This document shows positions 36,501 to 44,683 of a stretch of 64,000 nucleotides of DNA, piece after piece. The DNA comes from Corynebacterium haematomassiliense (GTDB taxonomy: Bacteria; Actinomycetota; Actinomycetes; Mycobacteriales; Mycobacteriaceae). The DNA lies in contig NZ_JACDTZ010000001.1 of the NCBI RefSeq assembly GCF_013978595.1, positions 1,922,001 through 1,986,000 on the forward strand, given 5' to 3'. Numbering within the stretch: position 1 is the first letter of the stretch; every line of letters begins with the position of its first letter. The translations under genes and the position numbers were made by a program. The notes under the pieces were generated by a model. That model was not told the origin of the DNA. It saw only the letters and a list, made by a program, of their open reading frames with translations, and did not search any database.

Positions 36501-39500
36501 CCGCGTCTGGGTCGACGAAAACGCAGACGGTATCCAAGACGAGAATGAAAAGAACGGCGTGCCGAACGCCAAGGTCACGGTGACCGCGCCGGAGGGCGTC
36601 GATGAGCAACCGCGCACAACCACCACGGATGACAAGGGTAACTGGCGTATCGACGGGCTGACACCGGGTGTCGAGTACACAGTCACGTTCGAGCTCCCCG
36701 AGGGCGTATCGGCCACCAAGTCACTGGTTGGCGATGATCGCGGCGTGGATTCCAACGAGCTTTCGACCAAGATCACCCTCGAGTCTGGCCAGCACGACCC
36801 GACCATCGACCTCGGTGTGGTCCCCGCATCGATCGGCGACCGCGTGTGGCTGGATGAAGGCGACGAAGAAAAGGTCGGCAGAGCCGACGGCATCCAGGAT
36901 GACGGCGAGGGCGGCATTCCAGATGTCGTAGTGCGAGTCTCCCGCCCGGGTGAGGAAGTCCGCGAGACGAAGACCGGCGCAGGCGGTACATGGAAGATCG
37001 AGGGCCTTACACCTGGAGTGGATGACTACCGCGTGGAGTTTGATGCTCCAGACGGTTTCCGCATTTCGCCGACGAAGGCGGGCGACGCCGCTGTGGACTC
37101 CAACGGTCTGTCCGACAAGGTTGCAGCTCTGAAGTCCGGTGAATTCAACGACACGTACGACCTTGGGCTGTTTATTGACGTGCCGGAGACTGAGACGACC
37201 ACCGTTCCAACCCCGGTTACCGTAGAGAAGACGACTACGGTGTCAACTCCGTGTGATTGCTCGTCGACGACGGTGCCGACAACCACTACCCAGGTCGTGT
37301 CGACGACGAAGACCCAGTCGGTGCCGACGACGCTGACGACTCAGGTTCCGGTGCCGACGACCACTACCCAGGCAGTGCCGACGACGCTGAAGACTCAGGT
37401 TCCGGTGCCGACGACCACTACCCAGGCAGTGCCGACGACCACTACCCAGGCAGTGCCGACGACGCTGACGACTCAGGTGCCTGTGCCGACCACGGTCCAC
37501 TCCACGACCACTGCTGAGGCGCCGAAGCGAGGCACGATCGGTGATCGTGTCTGGGTTGATGAGAACGGTGACGGCAAGGAGGACCCGGGTGAGAAGACGG
37601 GTGTTCCGGGTGTGACTGTGATTGTGAAGGATCCGGAAGGCAACGAAGTCACCCGCACTGTCACGGATGAAAGCGGCAATTGGAAGGTTGACGTTGAGCC
37701 GGGCGAGTACACCGTCCGCTACGAGCCGGGCGATCGTACTCCAAGTGATCCGGAGCTGGTCGAGCGCACGATCGTCATTGAGCCGGGCGAGGAAAACTTC
37801 GAGGTTGACCTTGGCATCCTGCCGTCTGGTTCCGTCGGCGATCGTGTCTGGAATGATGAGGACGGCGACGGCGAGCAGGGTGAGGACGAGAAGGGTCTCG
37901 AGAACGTCGTGGTGTTGGTCTCCCGCGAGGGTGAGCCGACCCGTTCCGCAGTGACCGATGCAAACGGTGATTGGAAGATTGAGGGTCTGAACCCGAACGC
38001 TGAGTACGACATCCGCTTTATCAAGCCTGAGGGCTGGGAGGTCACCGGGAAGGTTCCGGGTTCGGATGAGTCTGGTCTGGTTTCGAAGGTGACGGTGAAG
38101 CCGAACGAGTACAACGACTCCTACGATCTCGGTTTGAAGAAGGTCGATCCGGGTTGCGACTGCGAGCCGGTGAAGCCGGGCACGATCGGTGATCGTGTGT
38201 GGGTCGATGAGAACGGCGACGGCAAGGAAGACCCGGATGAGAAGACGGGTGTTCCGAACGTGACTGTGATTGTGAAGGACCCGGAGGGCAATGAGATCAC
38301 CCGTACGGTGACCGACGAGAACGGCAACTGGAAGGTTGACGTGGAACCGGGCGAGTACACCGTCCGCTACGAGCCGGGTGAGCGCACCCCGAGCGACAAG
38401 GAGCAGGTCGAGCGCACCATCGTCATCGAGCCGGGCAAGGACAATTTCGATGTTGATCTTGGCATTCTGCCGTCTGGTTCTGTCGGCGATCGCGTCTGGC
38501 ACGACGAGGACGGCGACGGCAAGCAGGGTGATGACGAGAAGGGCCTTGAAAACGTCGTGGTGTTGGTGTCCCGTGAGGGTGAGCCGACGCGTTCTGCAGT
38601 CACCGACGAGAACGGTGACTGGAAGATTGAGGGGTTGACCCCGAACGCTGAGTACGACATCCGCTTTATCAAGCCTGAGGGCTGGGAGGTCACCGGCAAG
38701 GTTCCGGGCTCGGATGAGTCTGGTCTGGTCTCGAAGGTGACGGTGAAGCCGAATGAATACAACGACTCCTACGACCTGGGTCTGAAGAAGACCGACGTGA
38801 CGTGCGACTGTGAGCCGATCAAGCCGGGCCGCATCGGCGACCGCGTGTGGATCGACCTCAATGGCAACGGCAAGCAGGATCCGAACGAGACTGAGGGTGC
38901 ACCGGATGTGACCGTGATCGTCCGCGATAAGGACGGCAATGAGGTCACCCGTACCGTCACCGACGAGGACGGCAACTGGAAGGTCACCGTCGAGCCGGGC
39001 GACTACGAGATTGAGTACCGTCCGCGCGACTGGAAGCCGACTGACCCGAAGCGCGTGACCCAGAAGGTCACGGTGGAAGAGGGCAAGGAGTACCTGGACC
39101 TCGATCTCGGCGTGCAGAAGCCGAAGCCGGGTGAGCCGACTCCGCCGACTGGTGAGCCGCAGCCGCAGCCGGAGAAGGGCTCGTCGACTGAGACCCTCGA
39201 CCGCTGTGTGGCTAACGCGGTGCGCTCGCCGCTGCTGTACTTGGTGCCGGTGGCACTGCTGGGCGCGTTCGGCGGCGAGATCGCCCGTCCGTACATGGGT
39301 GCGATCAATGAGCAGGTCAACCAGATCAACGCGCAGTTCCAGGAGGCCATGCGCCGTAACAGCCCGGATTGGGGTCAGGGTGGCCGTGGCGGCCGCGATG
39401 ATGACCAGTTCGCTGAGCTGCGTGGCCAGATCGACGCGGCGAACCGTCGCATCGCGGAGCTTGGCCAGGACCCGAACGTCCAGCGCTTCGGCACCGTCGC

Positions 39501-39615
39501 CGCTGGCGTCATCGGCCTGATCGCCGCTGGCGGCGTGCTCTACGACTGGTGCTCCAACGAAAAGGGTGAGGCCTTCACCTCCATCGGCGGATCCTCCAGC
39601 AAGGACGCGGCGTAA
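33571..39615 (+). CDS. giant surface protein with 12 SdrD-B repeats and Cys-flanked double-TM anchor
   Basis: 2014 residues from ATG 33571 (GGAGG 5 bases upstream). A long signal peptide has the n-region MSENLTRKNSLRRN and probable cleavage near PVARA-AD. Residues about 46-410 form a non-repeated head with no family recognised. Then come 12 SdrD B-type beta domains (about 416-1850), each starting with a pattern like SVGDRVWxDxNGDGxQDxxE (a Ca-binding loop) and ending YDLGL. A Thr/Pro-rich linker (about 1205-1320) splits them 7+5. CDC motifs occur at the linker start and between later repeats. The end is RCVANAVRSPLLYLVPVALLG, a charged helix of about 90 residues, a second helix, YDWCSN, and a short tail. 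No LPxTG. Probable adhesin or stalk; function inferred. Confidence 0.88.
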   Translation: MSENLTRKNSLRRNIAAVIGAVSLACGSVAVPVVAPEYAPVARAADTSVNWDSVEAPSYNPKIEVTVDETNPTGDFNYLLTFDAVPPRPTSRPSEAGQSNLRNLKVWVIPDDGKTELRRDPEPTDFKWASRQTHPIYDIQHIGKETLILFGEPAGVDGDGNTILEIPDGDYPISAKLPARVSEGSSVPFHAFAGMYAQLRPKVGWQKDFTYLLREPEKDSQFHTYPDACRSENWSKYTLHGDGYGQQLVQLYVGTELPWMALGAEQTNLAADKRQELEQQGFFFGPGYSIRITDPNGNVITEEVMDKASVGDPKQDPRDPYPYSVNQNWLQAWEWNFNATSIADSDQIDESEVWLRSGTTIEFHQLNLIQPDENGECSLGSKDEAQAWANRSLTHIVSYRKDVEREIEDEIQFGSPFIGDRVWVDANGDGIQNEDETTGVPNVKVIVSREGEPDRTATTDADGKWLVQDLTPDAQYNVRFVLPAGGDYKDYLVTKTGTGDGDVDSNGLSFTTDPVPATGDLTYDLGITPPASVGDFVWEDTNGNGIQDDGEPPVPNTTVRVNGPNGEEHTTSTDEDGKWSVDGLTPGVEYTVEFTPPAGYQVTKTEQGEDRGKDSNPQSSKVTLEPGENNTSYDLGLVKAASVGDRVWLDSNNNGVQDEGETNVAGVTVTVTGNGETHTATTDSNGQWRVDGLTPGVEYTVEFTPPAGYQVTKTGQGDEATDSNPLSSTVTLTTGEYNETYDLGLVGKPASVGDRVWIDANRNGVQDEGEENLAGVTVTVTPPAGSDEQPRTATTDADGKWRIDELTPGVEYTVSFELPEGYKATDALVGEDRGVDSNGLRSTVTLKPGEYNDTYDLGVYQPASIGDFVWEDTNGDGIQDEGEPPVPNTIVRVTGPNGETHTTATDKDGKWSVDGLTPGVEYTVEFTPPAGYKVTKAEQGEDRGKDSNPLSSTVSLKPGENNTTYDLGLIKPASVGDRVWVDENADGIQDENEKNGVPNAKVTVTAPEGVDEQPRTTTTDDKGNWRIDGLTPGVEYTVTFELPEGVSATKSLVGDDRGVDSNELSTKITLESGQHDPTIDLGVVPASIGDRVWLDEGDEEKVGRADGIQDDGEGGIPDVVVRVSRPGEEVRETKTGAGGTWKIEGLTPGVDDYRVEFDAPDGFRISPTKAGDAAVDSNGLSDKVAALKSGEFNDTYDLGLFIDVPETETTTVPTPVTVEKTTTVSTPCDCSSTTVPTTTTQVVSTTKTQSVPTTLTTQVPVPTTTTQAVPTTLKTQVPVPTTTTQAVPTTTTQAVPTTLTTQVPVPTTVHSTTTAEAPKRGTIGDRVWVDENGDGKEDPGEKTGVPGVTVIVKDPEGNEVTRTVTDESGNWKVDVEPGEYTVRYEPGDRTPSDPELVERTIVIEPGEENFEVDLGILPSGSVGDRVWNDEDGDGEQGEDEKGLENVVVLVSREGEPTRSAVTDANGDWKIEGLNPNAEYDIRFIKPEGWEVTGKVPGSDESGLVSKVTVKPNEYNDSYDLGLKKVDPGCDCEPVKPGTIGDRVWVDENGDGKEDPDEKTGVPNVTVIVKDPEGNEITRTVTDENGNWKVDVEPGEYTVRYEPGERTPSDKEQVERTIVIEPGKDNFDVDLGILPSGSVGDRVWHDEDGDGKQGDDEKGLENVVVLVSREGEPTRSAVTDENGDWKIEGLTPNAEYDIRFIKPEGWEVTGKVPGSDESGLVSKVTVKPNEYNDSYDLGLKKTDVTCDCEPIKPGRIGDRVWIDLNGNGKQDPNETEGAPDVTVIVRDKDGNEVTRTVTDEDGNWKVTVEPGDYEIEYRPRDWKPTDPKRVTQKVTVEEGKEYLDLDLGVQKPKPGEPTPPTGEPQPQPEKGSSTETLDRCVANAVRSPLLYLVPVALLGAFGGEIARPYMGAINEQVNQINAQFQEAMRRNSPDWGQGGRGGRDDDQFAELRGQIDAANRRIAELGQDPNVQRFGTVAAGVIGLIAAGGVLYDWCSNEKGEAFTSIGGSSSKDAA
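34819..39120 (+). repeat. 12-copy SdrD-B domain array
   Basis: Repeats of about 110 residues, each with the GDRVW/GDFVW opening and a DxNxDGxQD calcium loop. Repeats 8 and 10, and repeats 9 and 11, are near-identical pairs (VDENGDGKEDP versus DEDGDG-Q), showing duplication of a two-domain unit. Confidence 0.88.
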
Positions 39616-39632
39616 TCGCTAGCTAATCGACG

Positions 39633-39667
39633 AAAACCGGCCAGGTTATCCACCTGGCCGGTTTTTT
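39633..39667 (+). terminator. intrinsic terminator of the SdrD-B giant gene
   Basis: AAAACCGGCCAGG (39635 on) pairs with CCTGGCCGGTTTTTT through the loop TTATCCA. A strong GC stem and T6 tail lie 18 bp after the stop. The sequence is almost identical to the hairpin upstream of the gene at 33341. Confidence 0.92.
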
Positions 39668-39683
39668 CTATTGCTGGTGTTGG

Positions 39684-40181
39684 TTAGGCGATCTCGTCCG
39701 GGAAAAGCTCTGGCATGGTGTGGAATTGGCGGGTGCCGGGGAAGTCCGAAGGGACGTCGATAAGCAAATCCTTTGCTCGCTTCGTATCCGGACGATTCTG
39801 GCCGGCGACGACCTGCACCTTCTCAATCGGGAACTCGCCGCGCAGCTGCACAACCGCGGCGCCGTCGTTGCGGTACGCGAAGTTCTCGCCGAGCAGACCG
39901 GCGATCTCCGAAATGGACTCGGCGGAGCTGCCGAGGTTGTCCGCGCGCCACGAGCCTTCCAAATCGCCGAGGGGGACGCCGAGGAGGACAATGCCGTCCG
40001 CGGACTTAGCCAGCGCGGAAGTCTTCGGGGTGAAATAGAACGGCACGGACGCGCTCTCGCCGACCAATGGGCCAACAGTGAGCGAATCCAGCTTGGCAGG
40101 GAACCAAACTAGGTAATCAGACGGGTCATTCGAAGTGTCGCGGGCGGCGAGGCCGGAGGTGAGCCAGGTGTGGATTTTCAT
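39684..40181 (-). CDS. hypothetical protein (165 aa)
   Basis: 165 residues from ATG 40181 (MKIHTWLTSGLAARDTSND). No signal peptide or membrane helix; family not recognised. The sequence reads like an alpha/beta globular protein (YLVWFPAKLDSLTVGPLVGE; IEKVQVVAGQNRPDTKRAKDLLIDVPSDF). It is convergent with the giant gene, sharing the terminator at 39633, and divergent from the tRNA-Ser. It carries one GCTTATCGACG copy on the minus strand (39755-39765). Confidence 0.6.
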   Translation of the reverse strand: MKIHTWLTSGLAARDTSNDPSDYLVWFPAKLDSLTVGPLVGESASVPFYFTPKTSALAKSADGIVLLGVPLGDLEGSWRADNLGSSAESISEIAGLLGENFAYRNDGAAVVQLRGEFPIEKVQVVAGQNRPDTKRAKDLLIDVPSDFPGTRQFHTMPELFPDEIA

Positions 40182-40266
40182 GTGGCCGAGTATACGGATT
40201 TCGCCCAGGGCGTTTCGGGGTGTATTTGGACGCGCGGGGCCGACAGAGTAATGTGGAGCAAGGTCT

Positions 40267-40357
40267 GGAGATGTGCCAGAGTGGCCGAATGGGGCTCCCT
40301 GCTAAGGAGTTGCCCCCTTGACGGGGGCCGCAGGTTCAAATCCTGTCATCTCCGCCA
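40267..40357 (+). tRNA. tRNA-Ser (anticodon GCT)
   Basis: 91 nt including CCA. Acceptor GGAGATG/CATCTCC; anticodon loop CTGCTAA gives GCT; a long variable arm (CCCCCTTGACGGGGG) and GGTTCAAATCC T-arm. Two bases later tRNA-Arg begins. Confidence 0.96.
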
Positions 40358-40359
40358 CC

Positions 40360-40432
40360 GCGCCCGTAGCTCAACGGATAGAGCATCTGACTACGGATCA
40401 GAAGGTTGGGGGTTCGAATCCCTCCGGGCGCA
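40360..40432 (+). tRNA. tRNA-Arg (anticodon ACG), copy 1
   Basis: 73 nt. Acceptor GCGCCCG/CGGGCGC, anticodon loop CTACGGA (ACG), T-arm GGTTCGAATCC, discriminator A. No CCA is encoded (it is followed by CTCTAG). The 73 bases are identical to copy 2 at 44684-44756. Confidence 0.96.
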
Positions 40433-40622
40433 CTCTAGTTTTTGTGTGGAAACCCCTGCTTGTCGAGGGTTTTCGGCGTTTGTGGGGAAAGTTCACTCGG
40501 CGGGGCGGCGACGGTGAATTTTTCCGCACGGGGCTTTGCGCGACTTGCGACGAACGAATGATTCTGCAGGCGGAGGTAGGGAGATTCATTCGGTAGTGAA
40601 CTTTGCCGCACGGGTGCCGATC

Positions 40623-40700
40623 CTGACAGATCACGGCGGGCGTTTGTGGCGACCTGGGGCGATGGGGCGCTCTGACAGATTCCGCCGCGATGTGTCGGGG
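40623..40700. repeat. CTGACAGATT-family intergenic repeat (one A+B unit)
   Basis: CTGACAGATC at 40623 and CTGACAGATT at 40672, 49 bases apart. They are followed respectively by CACGGCGGGCGTTTGTGGCG and CCGCCGCGATGTGTCGGGG. This is the same A/B order and spacing as the array at 28953. Confidence 0.75.
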
Positions 40701-40708
40701 GATATAGC

Positions 40709-40736
40709 GAAAAAGCCCCGCCGGCGGGGCGGGGCT
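40709..40736 (-). terminator. terminator of the Asn-rich surface protein gene
   Basis: On the minus strand AGCCCCGCC, a five-base loop, GGCGGGGCT, then TTTT, about 15 bp after the stop at 40751. The 9-bp GC stem is strong. Confidence 0.88.
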
Positions 40737-40750
40737 CGGGTGTTGGGAGC

Positions 40751-43075
40751 TTAGGCCTGGCGGGTGTCCACCACCGGGGCGGCGACGGTCTCAGCCGGCT
40801 TGTTGTTGCCGTTGCTGCTGCGGCCGATGGTGACATCGACGCCGTTGACCTGCGGGATGCAGGTGCGGACGGCGCCGGTCACAAGCAGGGCCGCGACGAC
40901 GCCAACGGCGGCGCCACCAGCGGCGGTGAGCTGCGCGGGCTCGACGTTGAACTGACGGGCAGCGTCGTTGAATGCGCGCTCAGCCTGCTTGGCGGTGTCG
41001 TTGAGGCCCGGGACGTTCACCTGGCCGGCCAGCGCGAGCGGGATCAGAGCAACCAGCGGCAGGCCCAGGCCCACCAGGGAAGCGATGCAACGCGGGTCGG
41101 AGGAACCGCCCTCGATACCCACGGTGGCGTCCAGGAGGCTGGAGCCGCCGTTCTCGGCTTGGCCTTCGTTGCCCGGGGCAGGCTCGCCGTTCTGGCCACC
41201 ACGGCGGGAGGAACCGACGCCCACCAGGCCGCCGTTGGCGTTTCCGGTGACCACCGGGTTGGCATTGCCAGTGATGAGCACGGACGGGTTCGCATTACCG
41301 GTGGCGACGACGCTGTTGTTCGAGCCGTTGTTGTTGCCGATGTTCGACGGGTTCGCATTGTCAGTGATGACCACGGACGGGTTCGCATTACCGGTCACCA
41401 CCGCGGAGTTGTTCGAACCAGCCTCGCGGAGGTTGTCGTTGGCGTTGCCCGTCACCACCACGGAGTTATTGGACCCGTTGTTGTTGGCATTGTCCGTGAC
41501 TACGGGGTTTGCGTTGTTGGTGACCACGACCGAGTTGTTCGATCCTGCCTCGCGGAGGTTGTCGTTTGCGTTGCCGGTGATGACCGGGTTCGCATTGCCG
41601 GTCACGACTGCGGAGTTGTTGGACCCGTTGTCGCGGAAGTTGTCATTGCCGTTGTTGTTGGCGTTGTTCGTGACCACGGGATTCGCATTGTCGGTGACCA
41701 AGACAGAGTTGTTCGAACCGTTGTCATTCGCATTGCCCGTAATCACCGGGTTCGCATTGCCCGTGATGACCGGATTGGCATTGCCAGTAATCACTGCGGA
41801 GTTGTTCGAACCGTTGTCGGAGATGTTCACCGTCGGGTTCGCATTGCCCGTGATCACCGGGTTGGCGTTGCCGGTGACGACCACGGACGGGTTGCCGTTA
41901 TTGGACAGGTTGTCCTTGATTTCGACGGTCGGGTTGGCATTGCCGGTGATCACCACCGACGGGTTCGCATTGTTCGTGACAACCACGGATGGATTGCCAT
42001 TATTAGAAAAGTTGTCCCGCGGGTTGACGTTGTCGGTGATGATCACGTTCGGGTTGGCGTTATTCGTGATGATCACGTTCGGGCTGCCATTGTTGTTGCC
42101 GATGTTCGACGGGTTCGCGTTGTTGGTAATCACCACGTTGATCAGGCGACCAGCACCGCCGCCGCCACCGTTGGTTCCACCTTCACCGCCACCGGTTCCG
42201 CCGTCGCTACCGCCGCTAGTGATACCGCCGAGGATGTCGCCCAAGCCACCAAGCAGACCGCCGCCGGTGCCAGCACCGATCAGGCTGCCCAGGATGGGGC
42301 CGAGGATGCCAGCGACGGTGCCCGCCGTTTCTGCGGGGGTTTTCGACGGGTTCTTGGCCGCGATCTTCAGGGTGGCATCGAACGTGTCAGTGCCGTCGTT
42401 CACCTTGATGGGAAGGTCGAAGTCGCCTTCCTTGAACGTGGTCGGCGGGGTGACGCGGATGGTGGTGCCGTCGTTGGAGACGGTCCAGCCAGTGGGCAGA
42501 GCGGCACCGTTCTTGGATACAGTGACGCCTTCCGGCAGCGTGATTCCCTCGACGGACTGCGCGGACGTGGACTTCTCAAAGTCCATCGGGTAGCGGGTGG
42601 TCAGCTGGTTTTCCCATTCGGCGCCCGGACGCTCGTCGATGATGTTGACGCGCAGCGTCGTCTCAAAGGTCTTTCCCGCGGCGGTGGTCACGCGCACCGG
42701 GATGTCCTTTTCGCCCGTGGCGAAGGCAGTCGAGGACTGCGGGCGGATCAGGGTCAGCGTGCCGTCGTCGTTGCGGAAGTTCCAGTTGAAGATGGTTTTC
42801 GCGCGCGGGGCGACGGTGTCGCCGGGCTGAAGCTGCAGCCCTTCAACTACAGCTTCATCGGCGTTCCAAAAGTTCGCGGTGTCGAAGCGCGGCTCGAATG
42901 TGGCGGCTGTGGTGCCTTCGCTTGTCGACGGCTGCTCCGCCGGTTCCGGTTCAGCTTCACTCGTCGGCGTGGTGGTCTCCTGGGCCTGAACCGGGGAGAT
43001 GAACGGGGCCACGAGGGCAAGGGATAGGGCGCCCGCCGCGATGGCGGTGCGGCGGGAACGAACGGGCTTTGCCAT
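40751..43075 (-). CDS. Asn-rich repeat surface protein with Cys-flanked double-TM anchor
   Basis: 774 residues; AAGGAG 6 bases before ATG 43075. Signal peptide ending FISPVQAQ; acidic Thr/Glu-rich linker; two Rib-like beta domains (about residues 60-150 and 155-245); a Gly-rich hinge (GGGTGGGEGGTNGGGGG). Residues about 310-617 then hold roughly 40 short units of the type VVxTGNANP, ITDNANP or NNGSNNS, alternating four beta-prone residues with an Asn-rich turn, a pattern suited to a beta-solenoid or an amyloid-like stack. The C-terminus is RCIASLVGLGLPLVALIPLALAG, an amphipathic helix (LNDTAKQAERAFNDAARQ), a second helix, and RTCIPQ, then 36 residues. No LPxTG. Function unknown. Confidence 0.85.
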   Translation of the reverse strand: MAKPVRSRRTAIAAGALSLALVAPFISPVQAQETTTPTSEAEPEPAEQPSTSEGTTAATFEPRFDTANFWNADEAVVEGLQLQPGDTVAPRAKTIFNWNFRNDDGTLTLIRPQSSTAFATGEKDIPVRVTTAAGKTFETTLRVNIIDERPGAEWENQLTTRYPMDFEKSTSAQSVEGITLPEGVTVSKNGAALPTGWTVSNDGTTIRVTPPTTFKEGDFDLPIKVNDGTDTFDATLKIAAKNPSKTPAETAGTVAGILGPILGSLIGAGTGGGLLGGLGDILGGITSGGSDGGTGGGEGGTNGGGGGAGRLINVVITNNANPSNIGNNNGSPNVIITNNANPNVIITDNVNPRDNFSNNGNPSVVVTNNANPSVVITGNANPTVEIKDNLSNNGNPSVVVTGNANPVITGNANPTVNISDNGSNNSAVITGNANPVITGNANPVITGNANDNGSNNSVLVTDNANPVVTNNANNNGNDNFRDNGSNNSAVVTGNANPVITGNANDNLREAGSNNSVVVTNNANPVVTDNANNNGSNNSVVVTGNANDNLREAGSNNSAVVTGNANPSVVITDNANPSNIGNNNGSNNSVVATGNANPSVLITGNANPVVTGNANGGLVGVGSSRRGGQNGEPAPGNEGQAENGGSSLLDATVGIEGGSSDPRCIASLVGLGLPLVALIPLALAGQVNVPGLNDTAKQAERAFNDAARQFNVEPAQLTAAGGAAVGVVAALLVTGAVRTCIPQVNGVDVTIGRSSNGNNKPAETVAAPVVDTRQA
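41226..42150 (-). repeat. Asn-rich (V/I-V/I-T-x-NANP) coding repeats
   Basis: About 300 codons of degenerate 7-11 residue units centred on NANP, NNNGS or DNLREAG. At DNA level the units are diverged (synonymous variation is obvious), so the pattern is kept by selection on the protein rather than by recent duplication. Confidence 0.85.
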
Positions 43076-43212
43076 GGTGGCTCCTTTTAGGATTCAGCGG
43101 ATTGTCAGCGATGTATGACATCTATCGCAGAATACGCGTAGATCTTTACATACAACCGCCAAGAATCTGCCCTTTCTCGCGCAAAAATTTTCAGCCTGGG
43201 TACCCTCGCCGT

Positions 43213-44574
43213 GTGACTACGGCCAACGCGGCGGCGATCGCGCACCTGGAAAAGCAACTGAACCGGCACCGGTTGGACTCCGACGACTTGGACGGGCTCC
43301 ACGAGGAGCTGGCGGAAATCCCGTTGCACGATGTGGTGCACGTGGTGGAGCGGCAGCCGTCGAAACGCGGTGCTGTGCTTATCCGCCTGCTGCCGCCGGA
43401 GCGCGCGGCCGCGGCGTTTGATGCGCTGGATCCCGCCCACCAGGCGGAAATTGTGGAGGCGCTCGGGCGCGAGGACGTCGCCGGGCTGTTCAGCGCGCTG
43501 GGTGCCGAGGACCGCGTGCGCATGCTGGACAACCTGCCCGCGGAGATCGCGGAGCGGTTCCTGGGGGATCTGGACGAGGATGCCCGCGCGGACACCGACC
43601 TGATTCTGGGCTACGAGAAGGGCTCGGTCGGTCGCGCGATGAGTCCCAACGTGGCGGCGGTTGGTCCTGGTGAGGGGGTGCGGGAGGTCGTCGAGAAGCT
43701 TCGTGCGAATGCGGACCGCTTTGAGACGGTGTACACCATTGCCGTGGTGGACCCGGAGCGCACGCTGTGCGGCGTGGTGGGGCTTCGCGACCTGTTCAAG
43801 GCGGCGCCGGACGCGCGCGTCGGCGACGTGATGCGCGAGCGGCCGTCGGTGCAAGTCAGCGACGATGCCGAGGACGCCGCGCGACGCCTGCTCTCCTCCG
43901 GGCTGCTGGCGTTTCCCGTGGTGGATGCCGGCAACCGTGTGGTGGGCATCTTCACCCACGACGAGGCCGCCGACATCGTCGAGCACGCCGACAGTGAGGA
44001 CACCGCGCGCCAGGGCGGCTCCGAGTCCCTGAAGCAGCCGTACCTGTCCACCCCGGTGCTGAAGCTGGTGCGCTCGCGCATCGTGTGGCTGCTGGTGCTC
44101 GCACTCTCCGCGATCCTGACCGTGCAGGTCCTCGGGGTGTTTGAAGGCACGCTCGCACAGGTGACCGTGCTGTCGCTGTTCATCCCACTGCTCACCGGCA
44201 CCGGCGGCAACACAGGCAACCAGGCGGCAACGACGGTGACAAGGGCACTTGCGCTTCACGACGTCACCAAAGGAGACATCCTGAAAGTGATGTGGCGCGA
44301 ATTCCGCGTCGGCGCGACACTCGGAGCAGTGTTGGGCGTGCTCGGATTGGGCATCGCGTGGGCGGTTTTCGGCCGAGAAATCGGGATTGTGATAGGAAGC
44401 ACACTATTTTGTGTCTGCGCCATGTCCGCGACCGTGGGCGGCATGATGCCGATTGTTGCCAAGACCGTCGGCGCGGACCCCGCCGTATTTTCCAACCCGT
44501 TCATCTCCACCTTCTGCGACGCGACCGGTCTGGTGATCTACTTCGCGATTGCCAAGGCGGTGCTTGGGTTGTAG
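43213..44574 (+). CDS. mgtE: magnesium transporter MgtE
   Basis: 453 residues from GTG 43213 (VTTANAAAIAHLEKQL). The N-terminal MgtE_N helical superhelix carries LPPERAAAAFDALDPAHQAEIVEALG, then two CBS domains (TIAVVDPERTLCGVVGLRDL; LAFPVVDAGNRVVGIFTHDEAADIVEHAD) that sense Mg, then five membrane helices with the pore motif FIPLLTGTGGNTGNQAATTVTRAL. It imports Mg2+ and is gated by cytoplasmic Mg. The longer frame (from 43069) runs into the divergent gene. No M-box riboswitch is seen in the 137-bp leader. tRNA-Arg copy 2 follows. Confidence 0.93.
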   Translation: MTTANAAAIAHLEKQLNRHRLDSDDLDGLHEELAEIPLHDVVHVVERQPSKRGAVLIRLLPPERAAAAFDALDPAHQAEIVEALGREDVAGLFSALGAEDRVRMLDNLPAEIAERFLGDLDEDARADTDLILGYEKGSVGRAMSPNVAAVGPGEGVREVVEKLRANADRFETVYTIAVVDPERTLCGVVGLRDLFKAAPDARVGDVMRERPSVQVSDDAEDAARRLLSSGLLAFPVVDAGNRVVGIFTHDEAADIVEHADSEDTARQGGSESLKQPYLSTPVLKLVRSRIVWLLVLALSAILTVQVLGVFEGTLAQVTVLSLFIPLLTGTGGNTGNQAATTVTRALALHDVTKGDILKVMWREFRVGATLGAVLGVLGLGIAWAVFGREIGIVIGSTLFCVCAMSATVGGMMPIVAKTVGADPAVFSNPFISTFCDATGLVIYFAIAKAVLGL

Positions 44575-44683
44575 TTGGGGTTCGGTTTGGGCGATGTTTG
44601 CCGGTTTGGCCTGGGGTTTTGGCTGTGAGTTCACCTGGGTGTAATGTTCTTTTTCGTTGTCCGCACGGCAACGAACTGAATAC

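Larger units (their letters stand above)
40433..40750. other. 318-bp intergenic region with repeats
   Basis: No gene supported. It contains two related 21-base words of the form GTGAAyTTTkCCGCACGGG (around 40513 and 40597), the A+B pair of the CTGACAGATT repeat family (40623-40700), and the terminator of the Asn-rich protein gene. Confidence 0.6.

Noticed and set aside
40360..40432. A phage or integrative-element att site at tRNA-Arg.
   Set aside because: Both copies are complete tRNAs and there is no integrase in the bracketed segment; listed instead as a duplication finding.
42147..42250. Gly-rich and NANP-like sequences suggesting a CRISPR-like or iteron array.
   Set aside because: Repeats are irregular in DNA spacing and are in frame as protein repeats. 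No CRISPR array with uniform repeats and spacers occurs in the window, and no cas genes are seen.
40968..43027. Long plus-strand frames opposite the Asn-rich protein (hydrophobic PVITGFALPV-type repeats, and a second His/Val-rich one).
   Set aside because: Both arise from antisense reading of the Asn/Val repeats. The minus strand has a ribosome site, signal peptide, anchor and terminator.
43076..43212. Possible M-box (Mg2+) riboswitch in front of mgtE.
   Set aside because: The gap is 137 bp, shared with a divergent promoter, and shows no conserved M-box helices or terminator stem.
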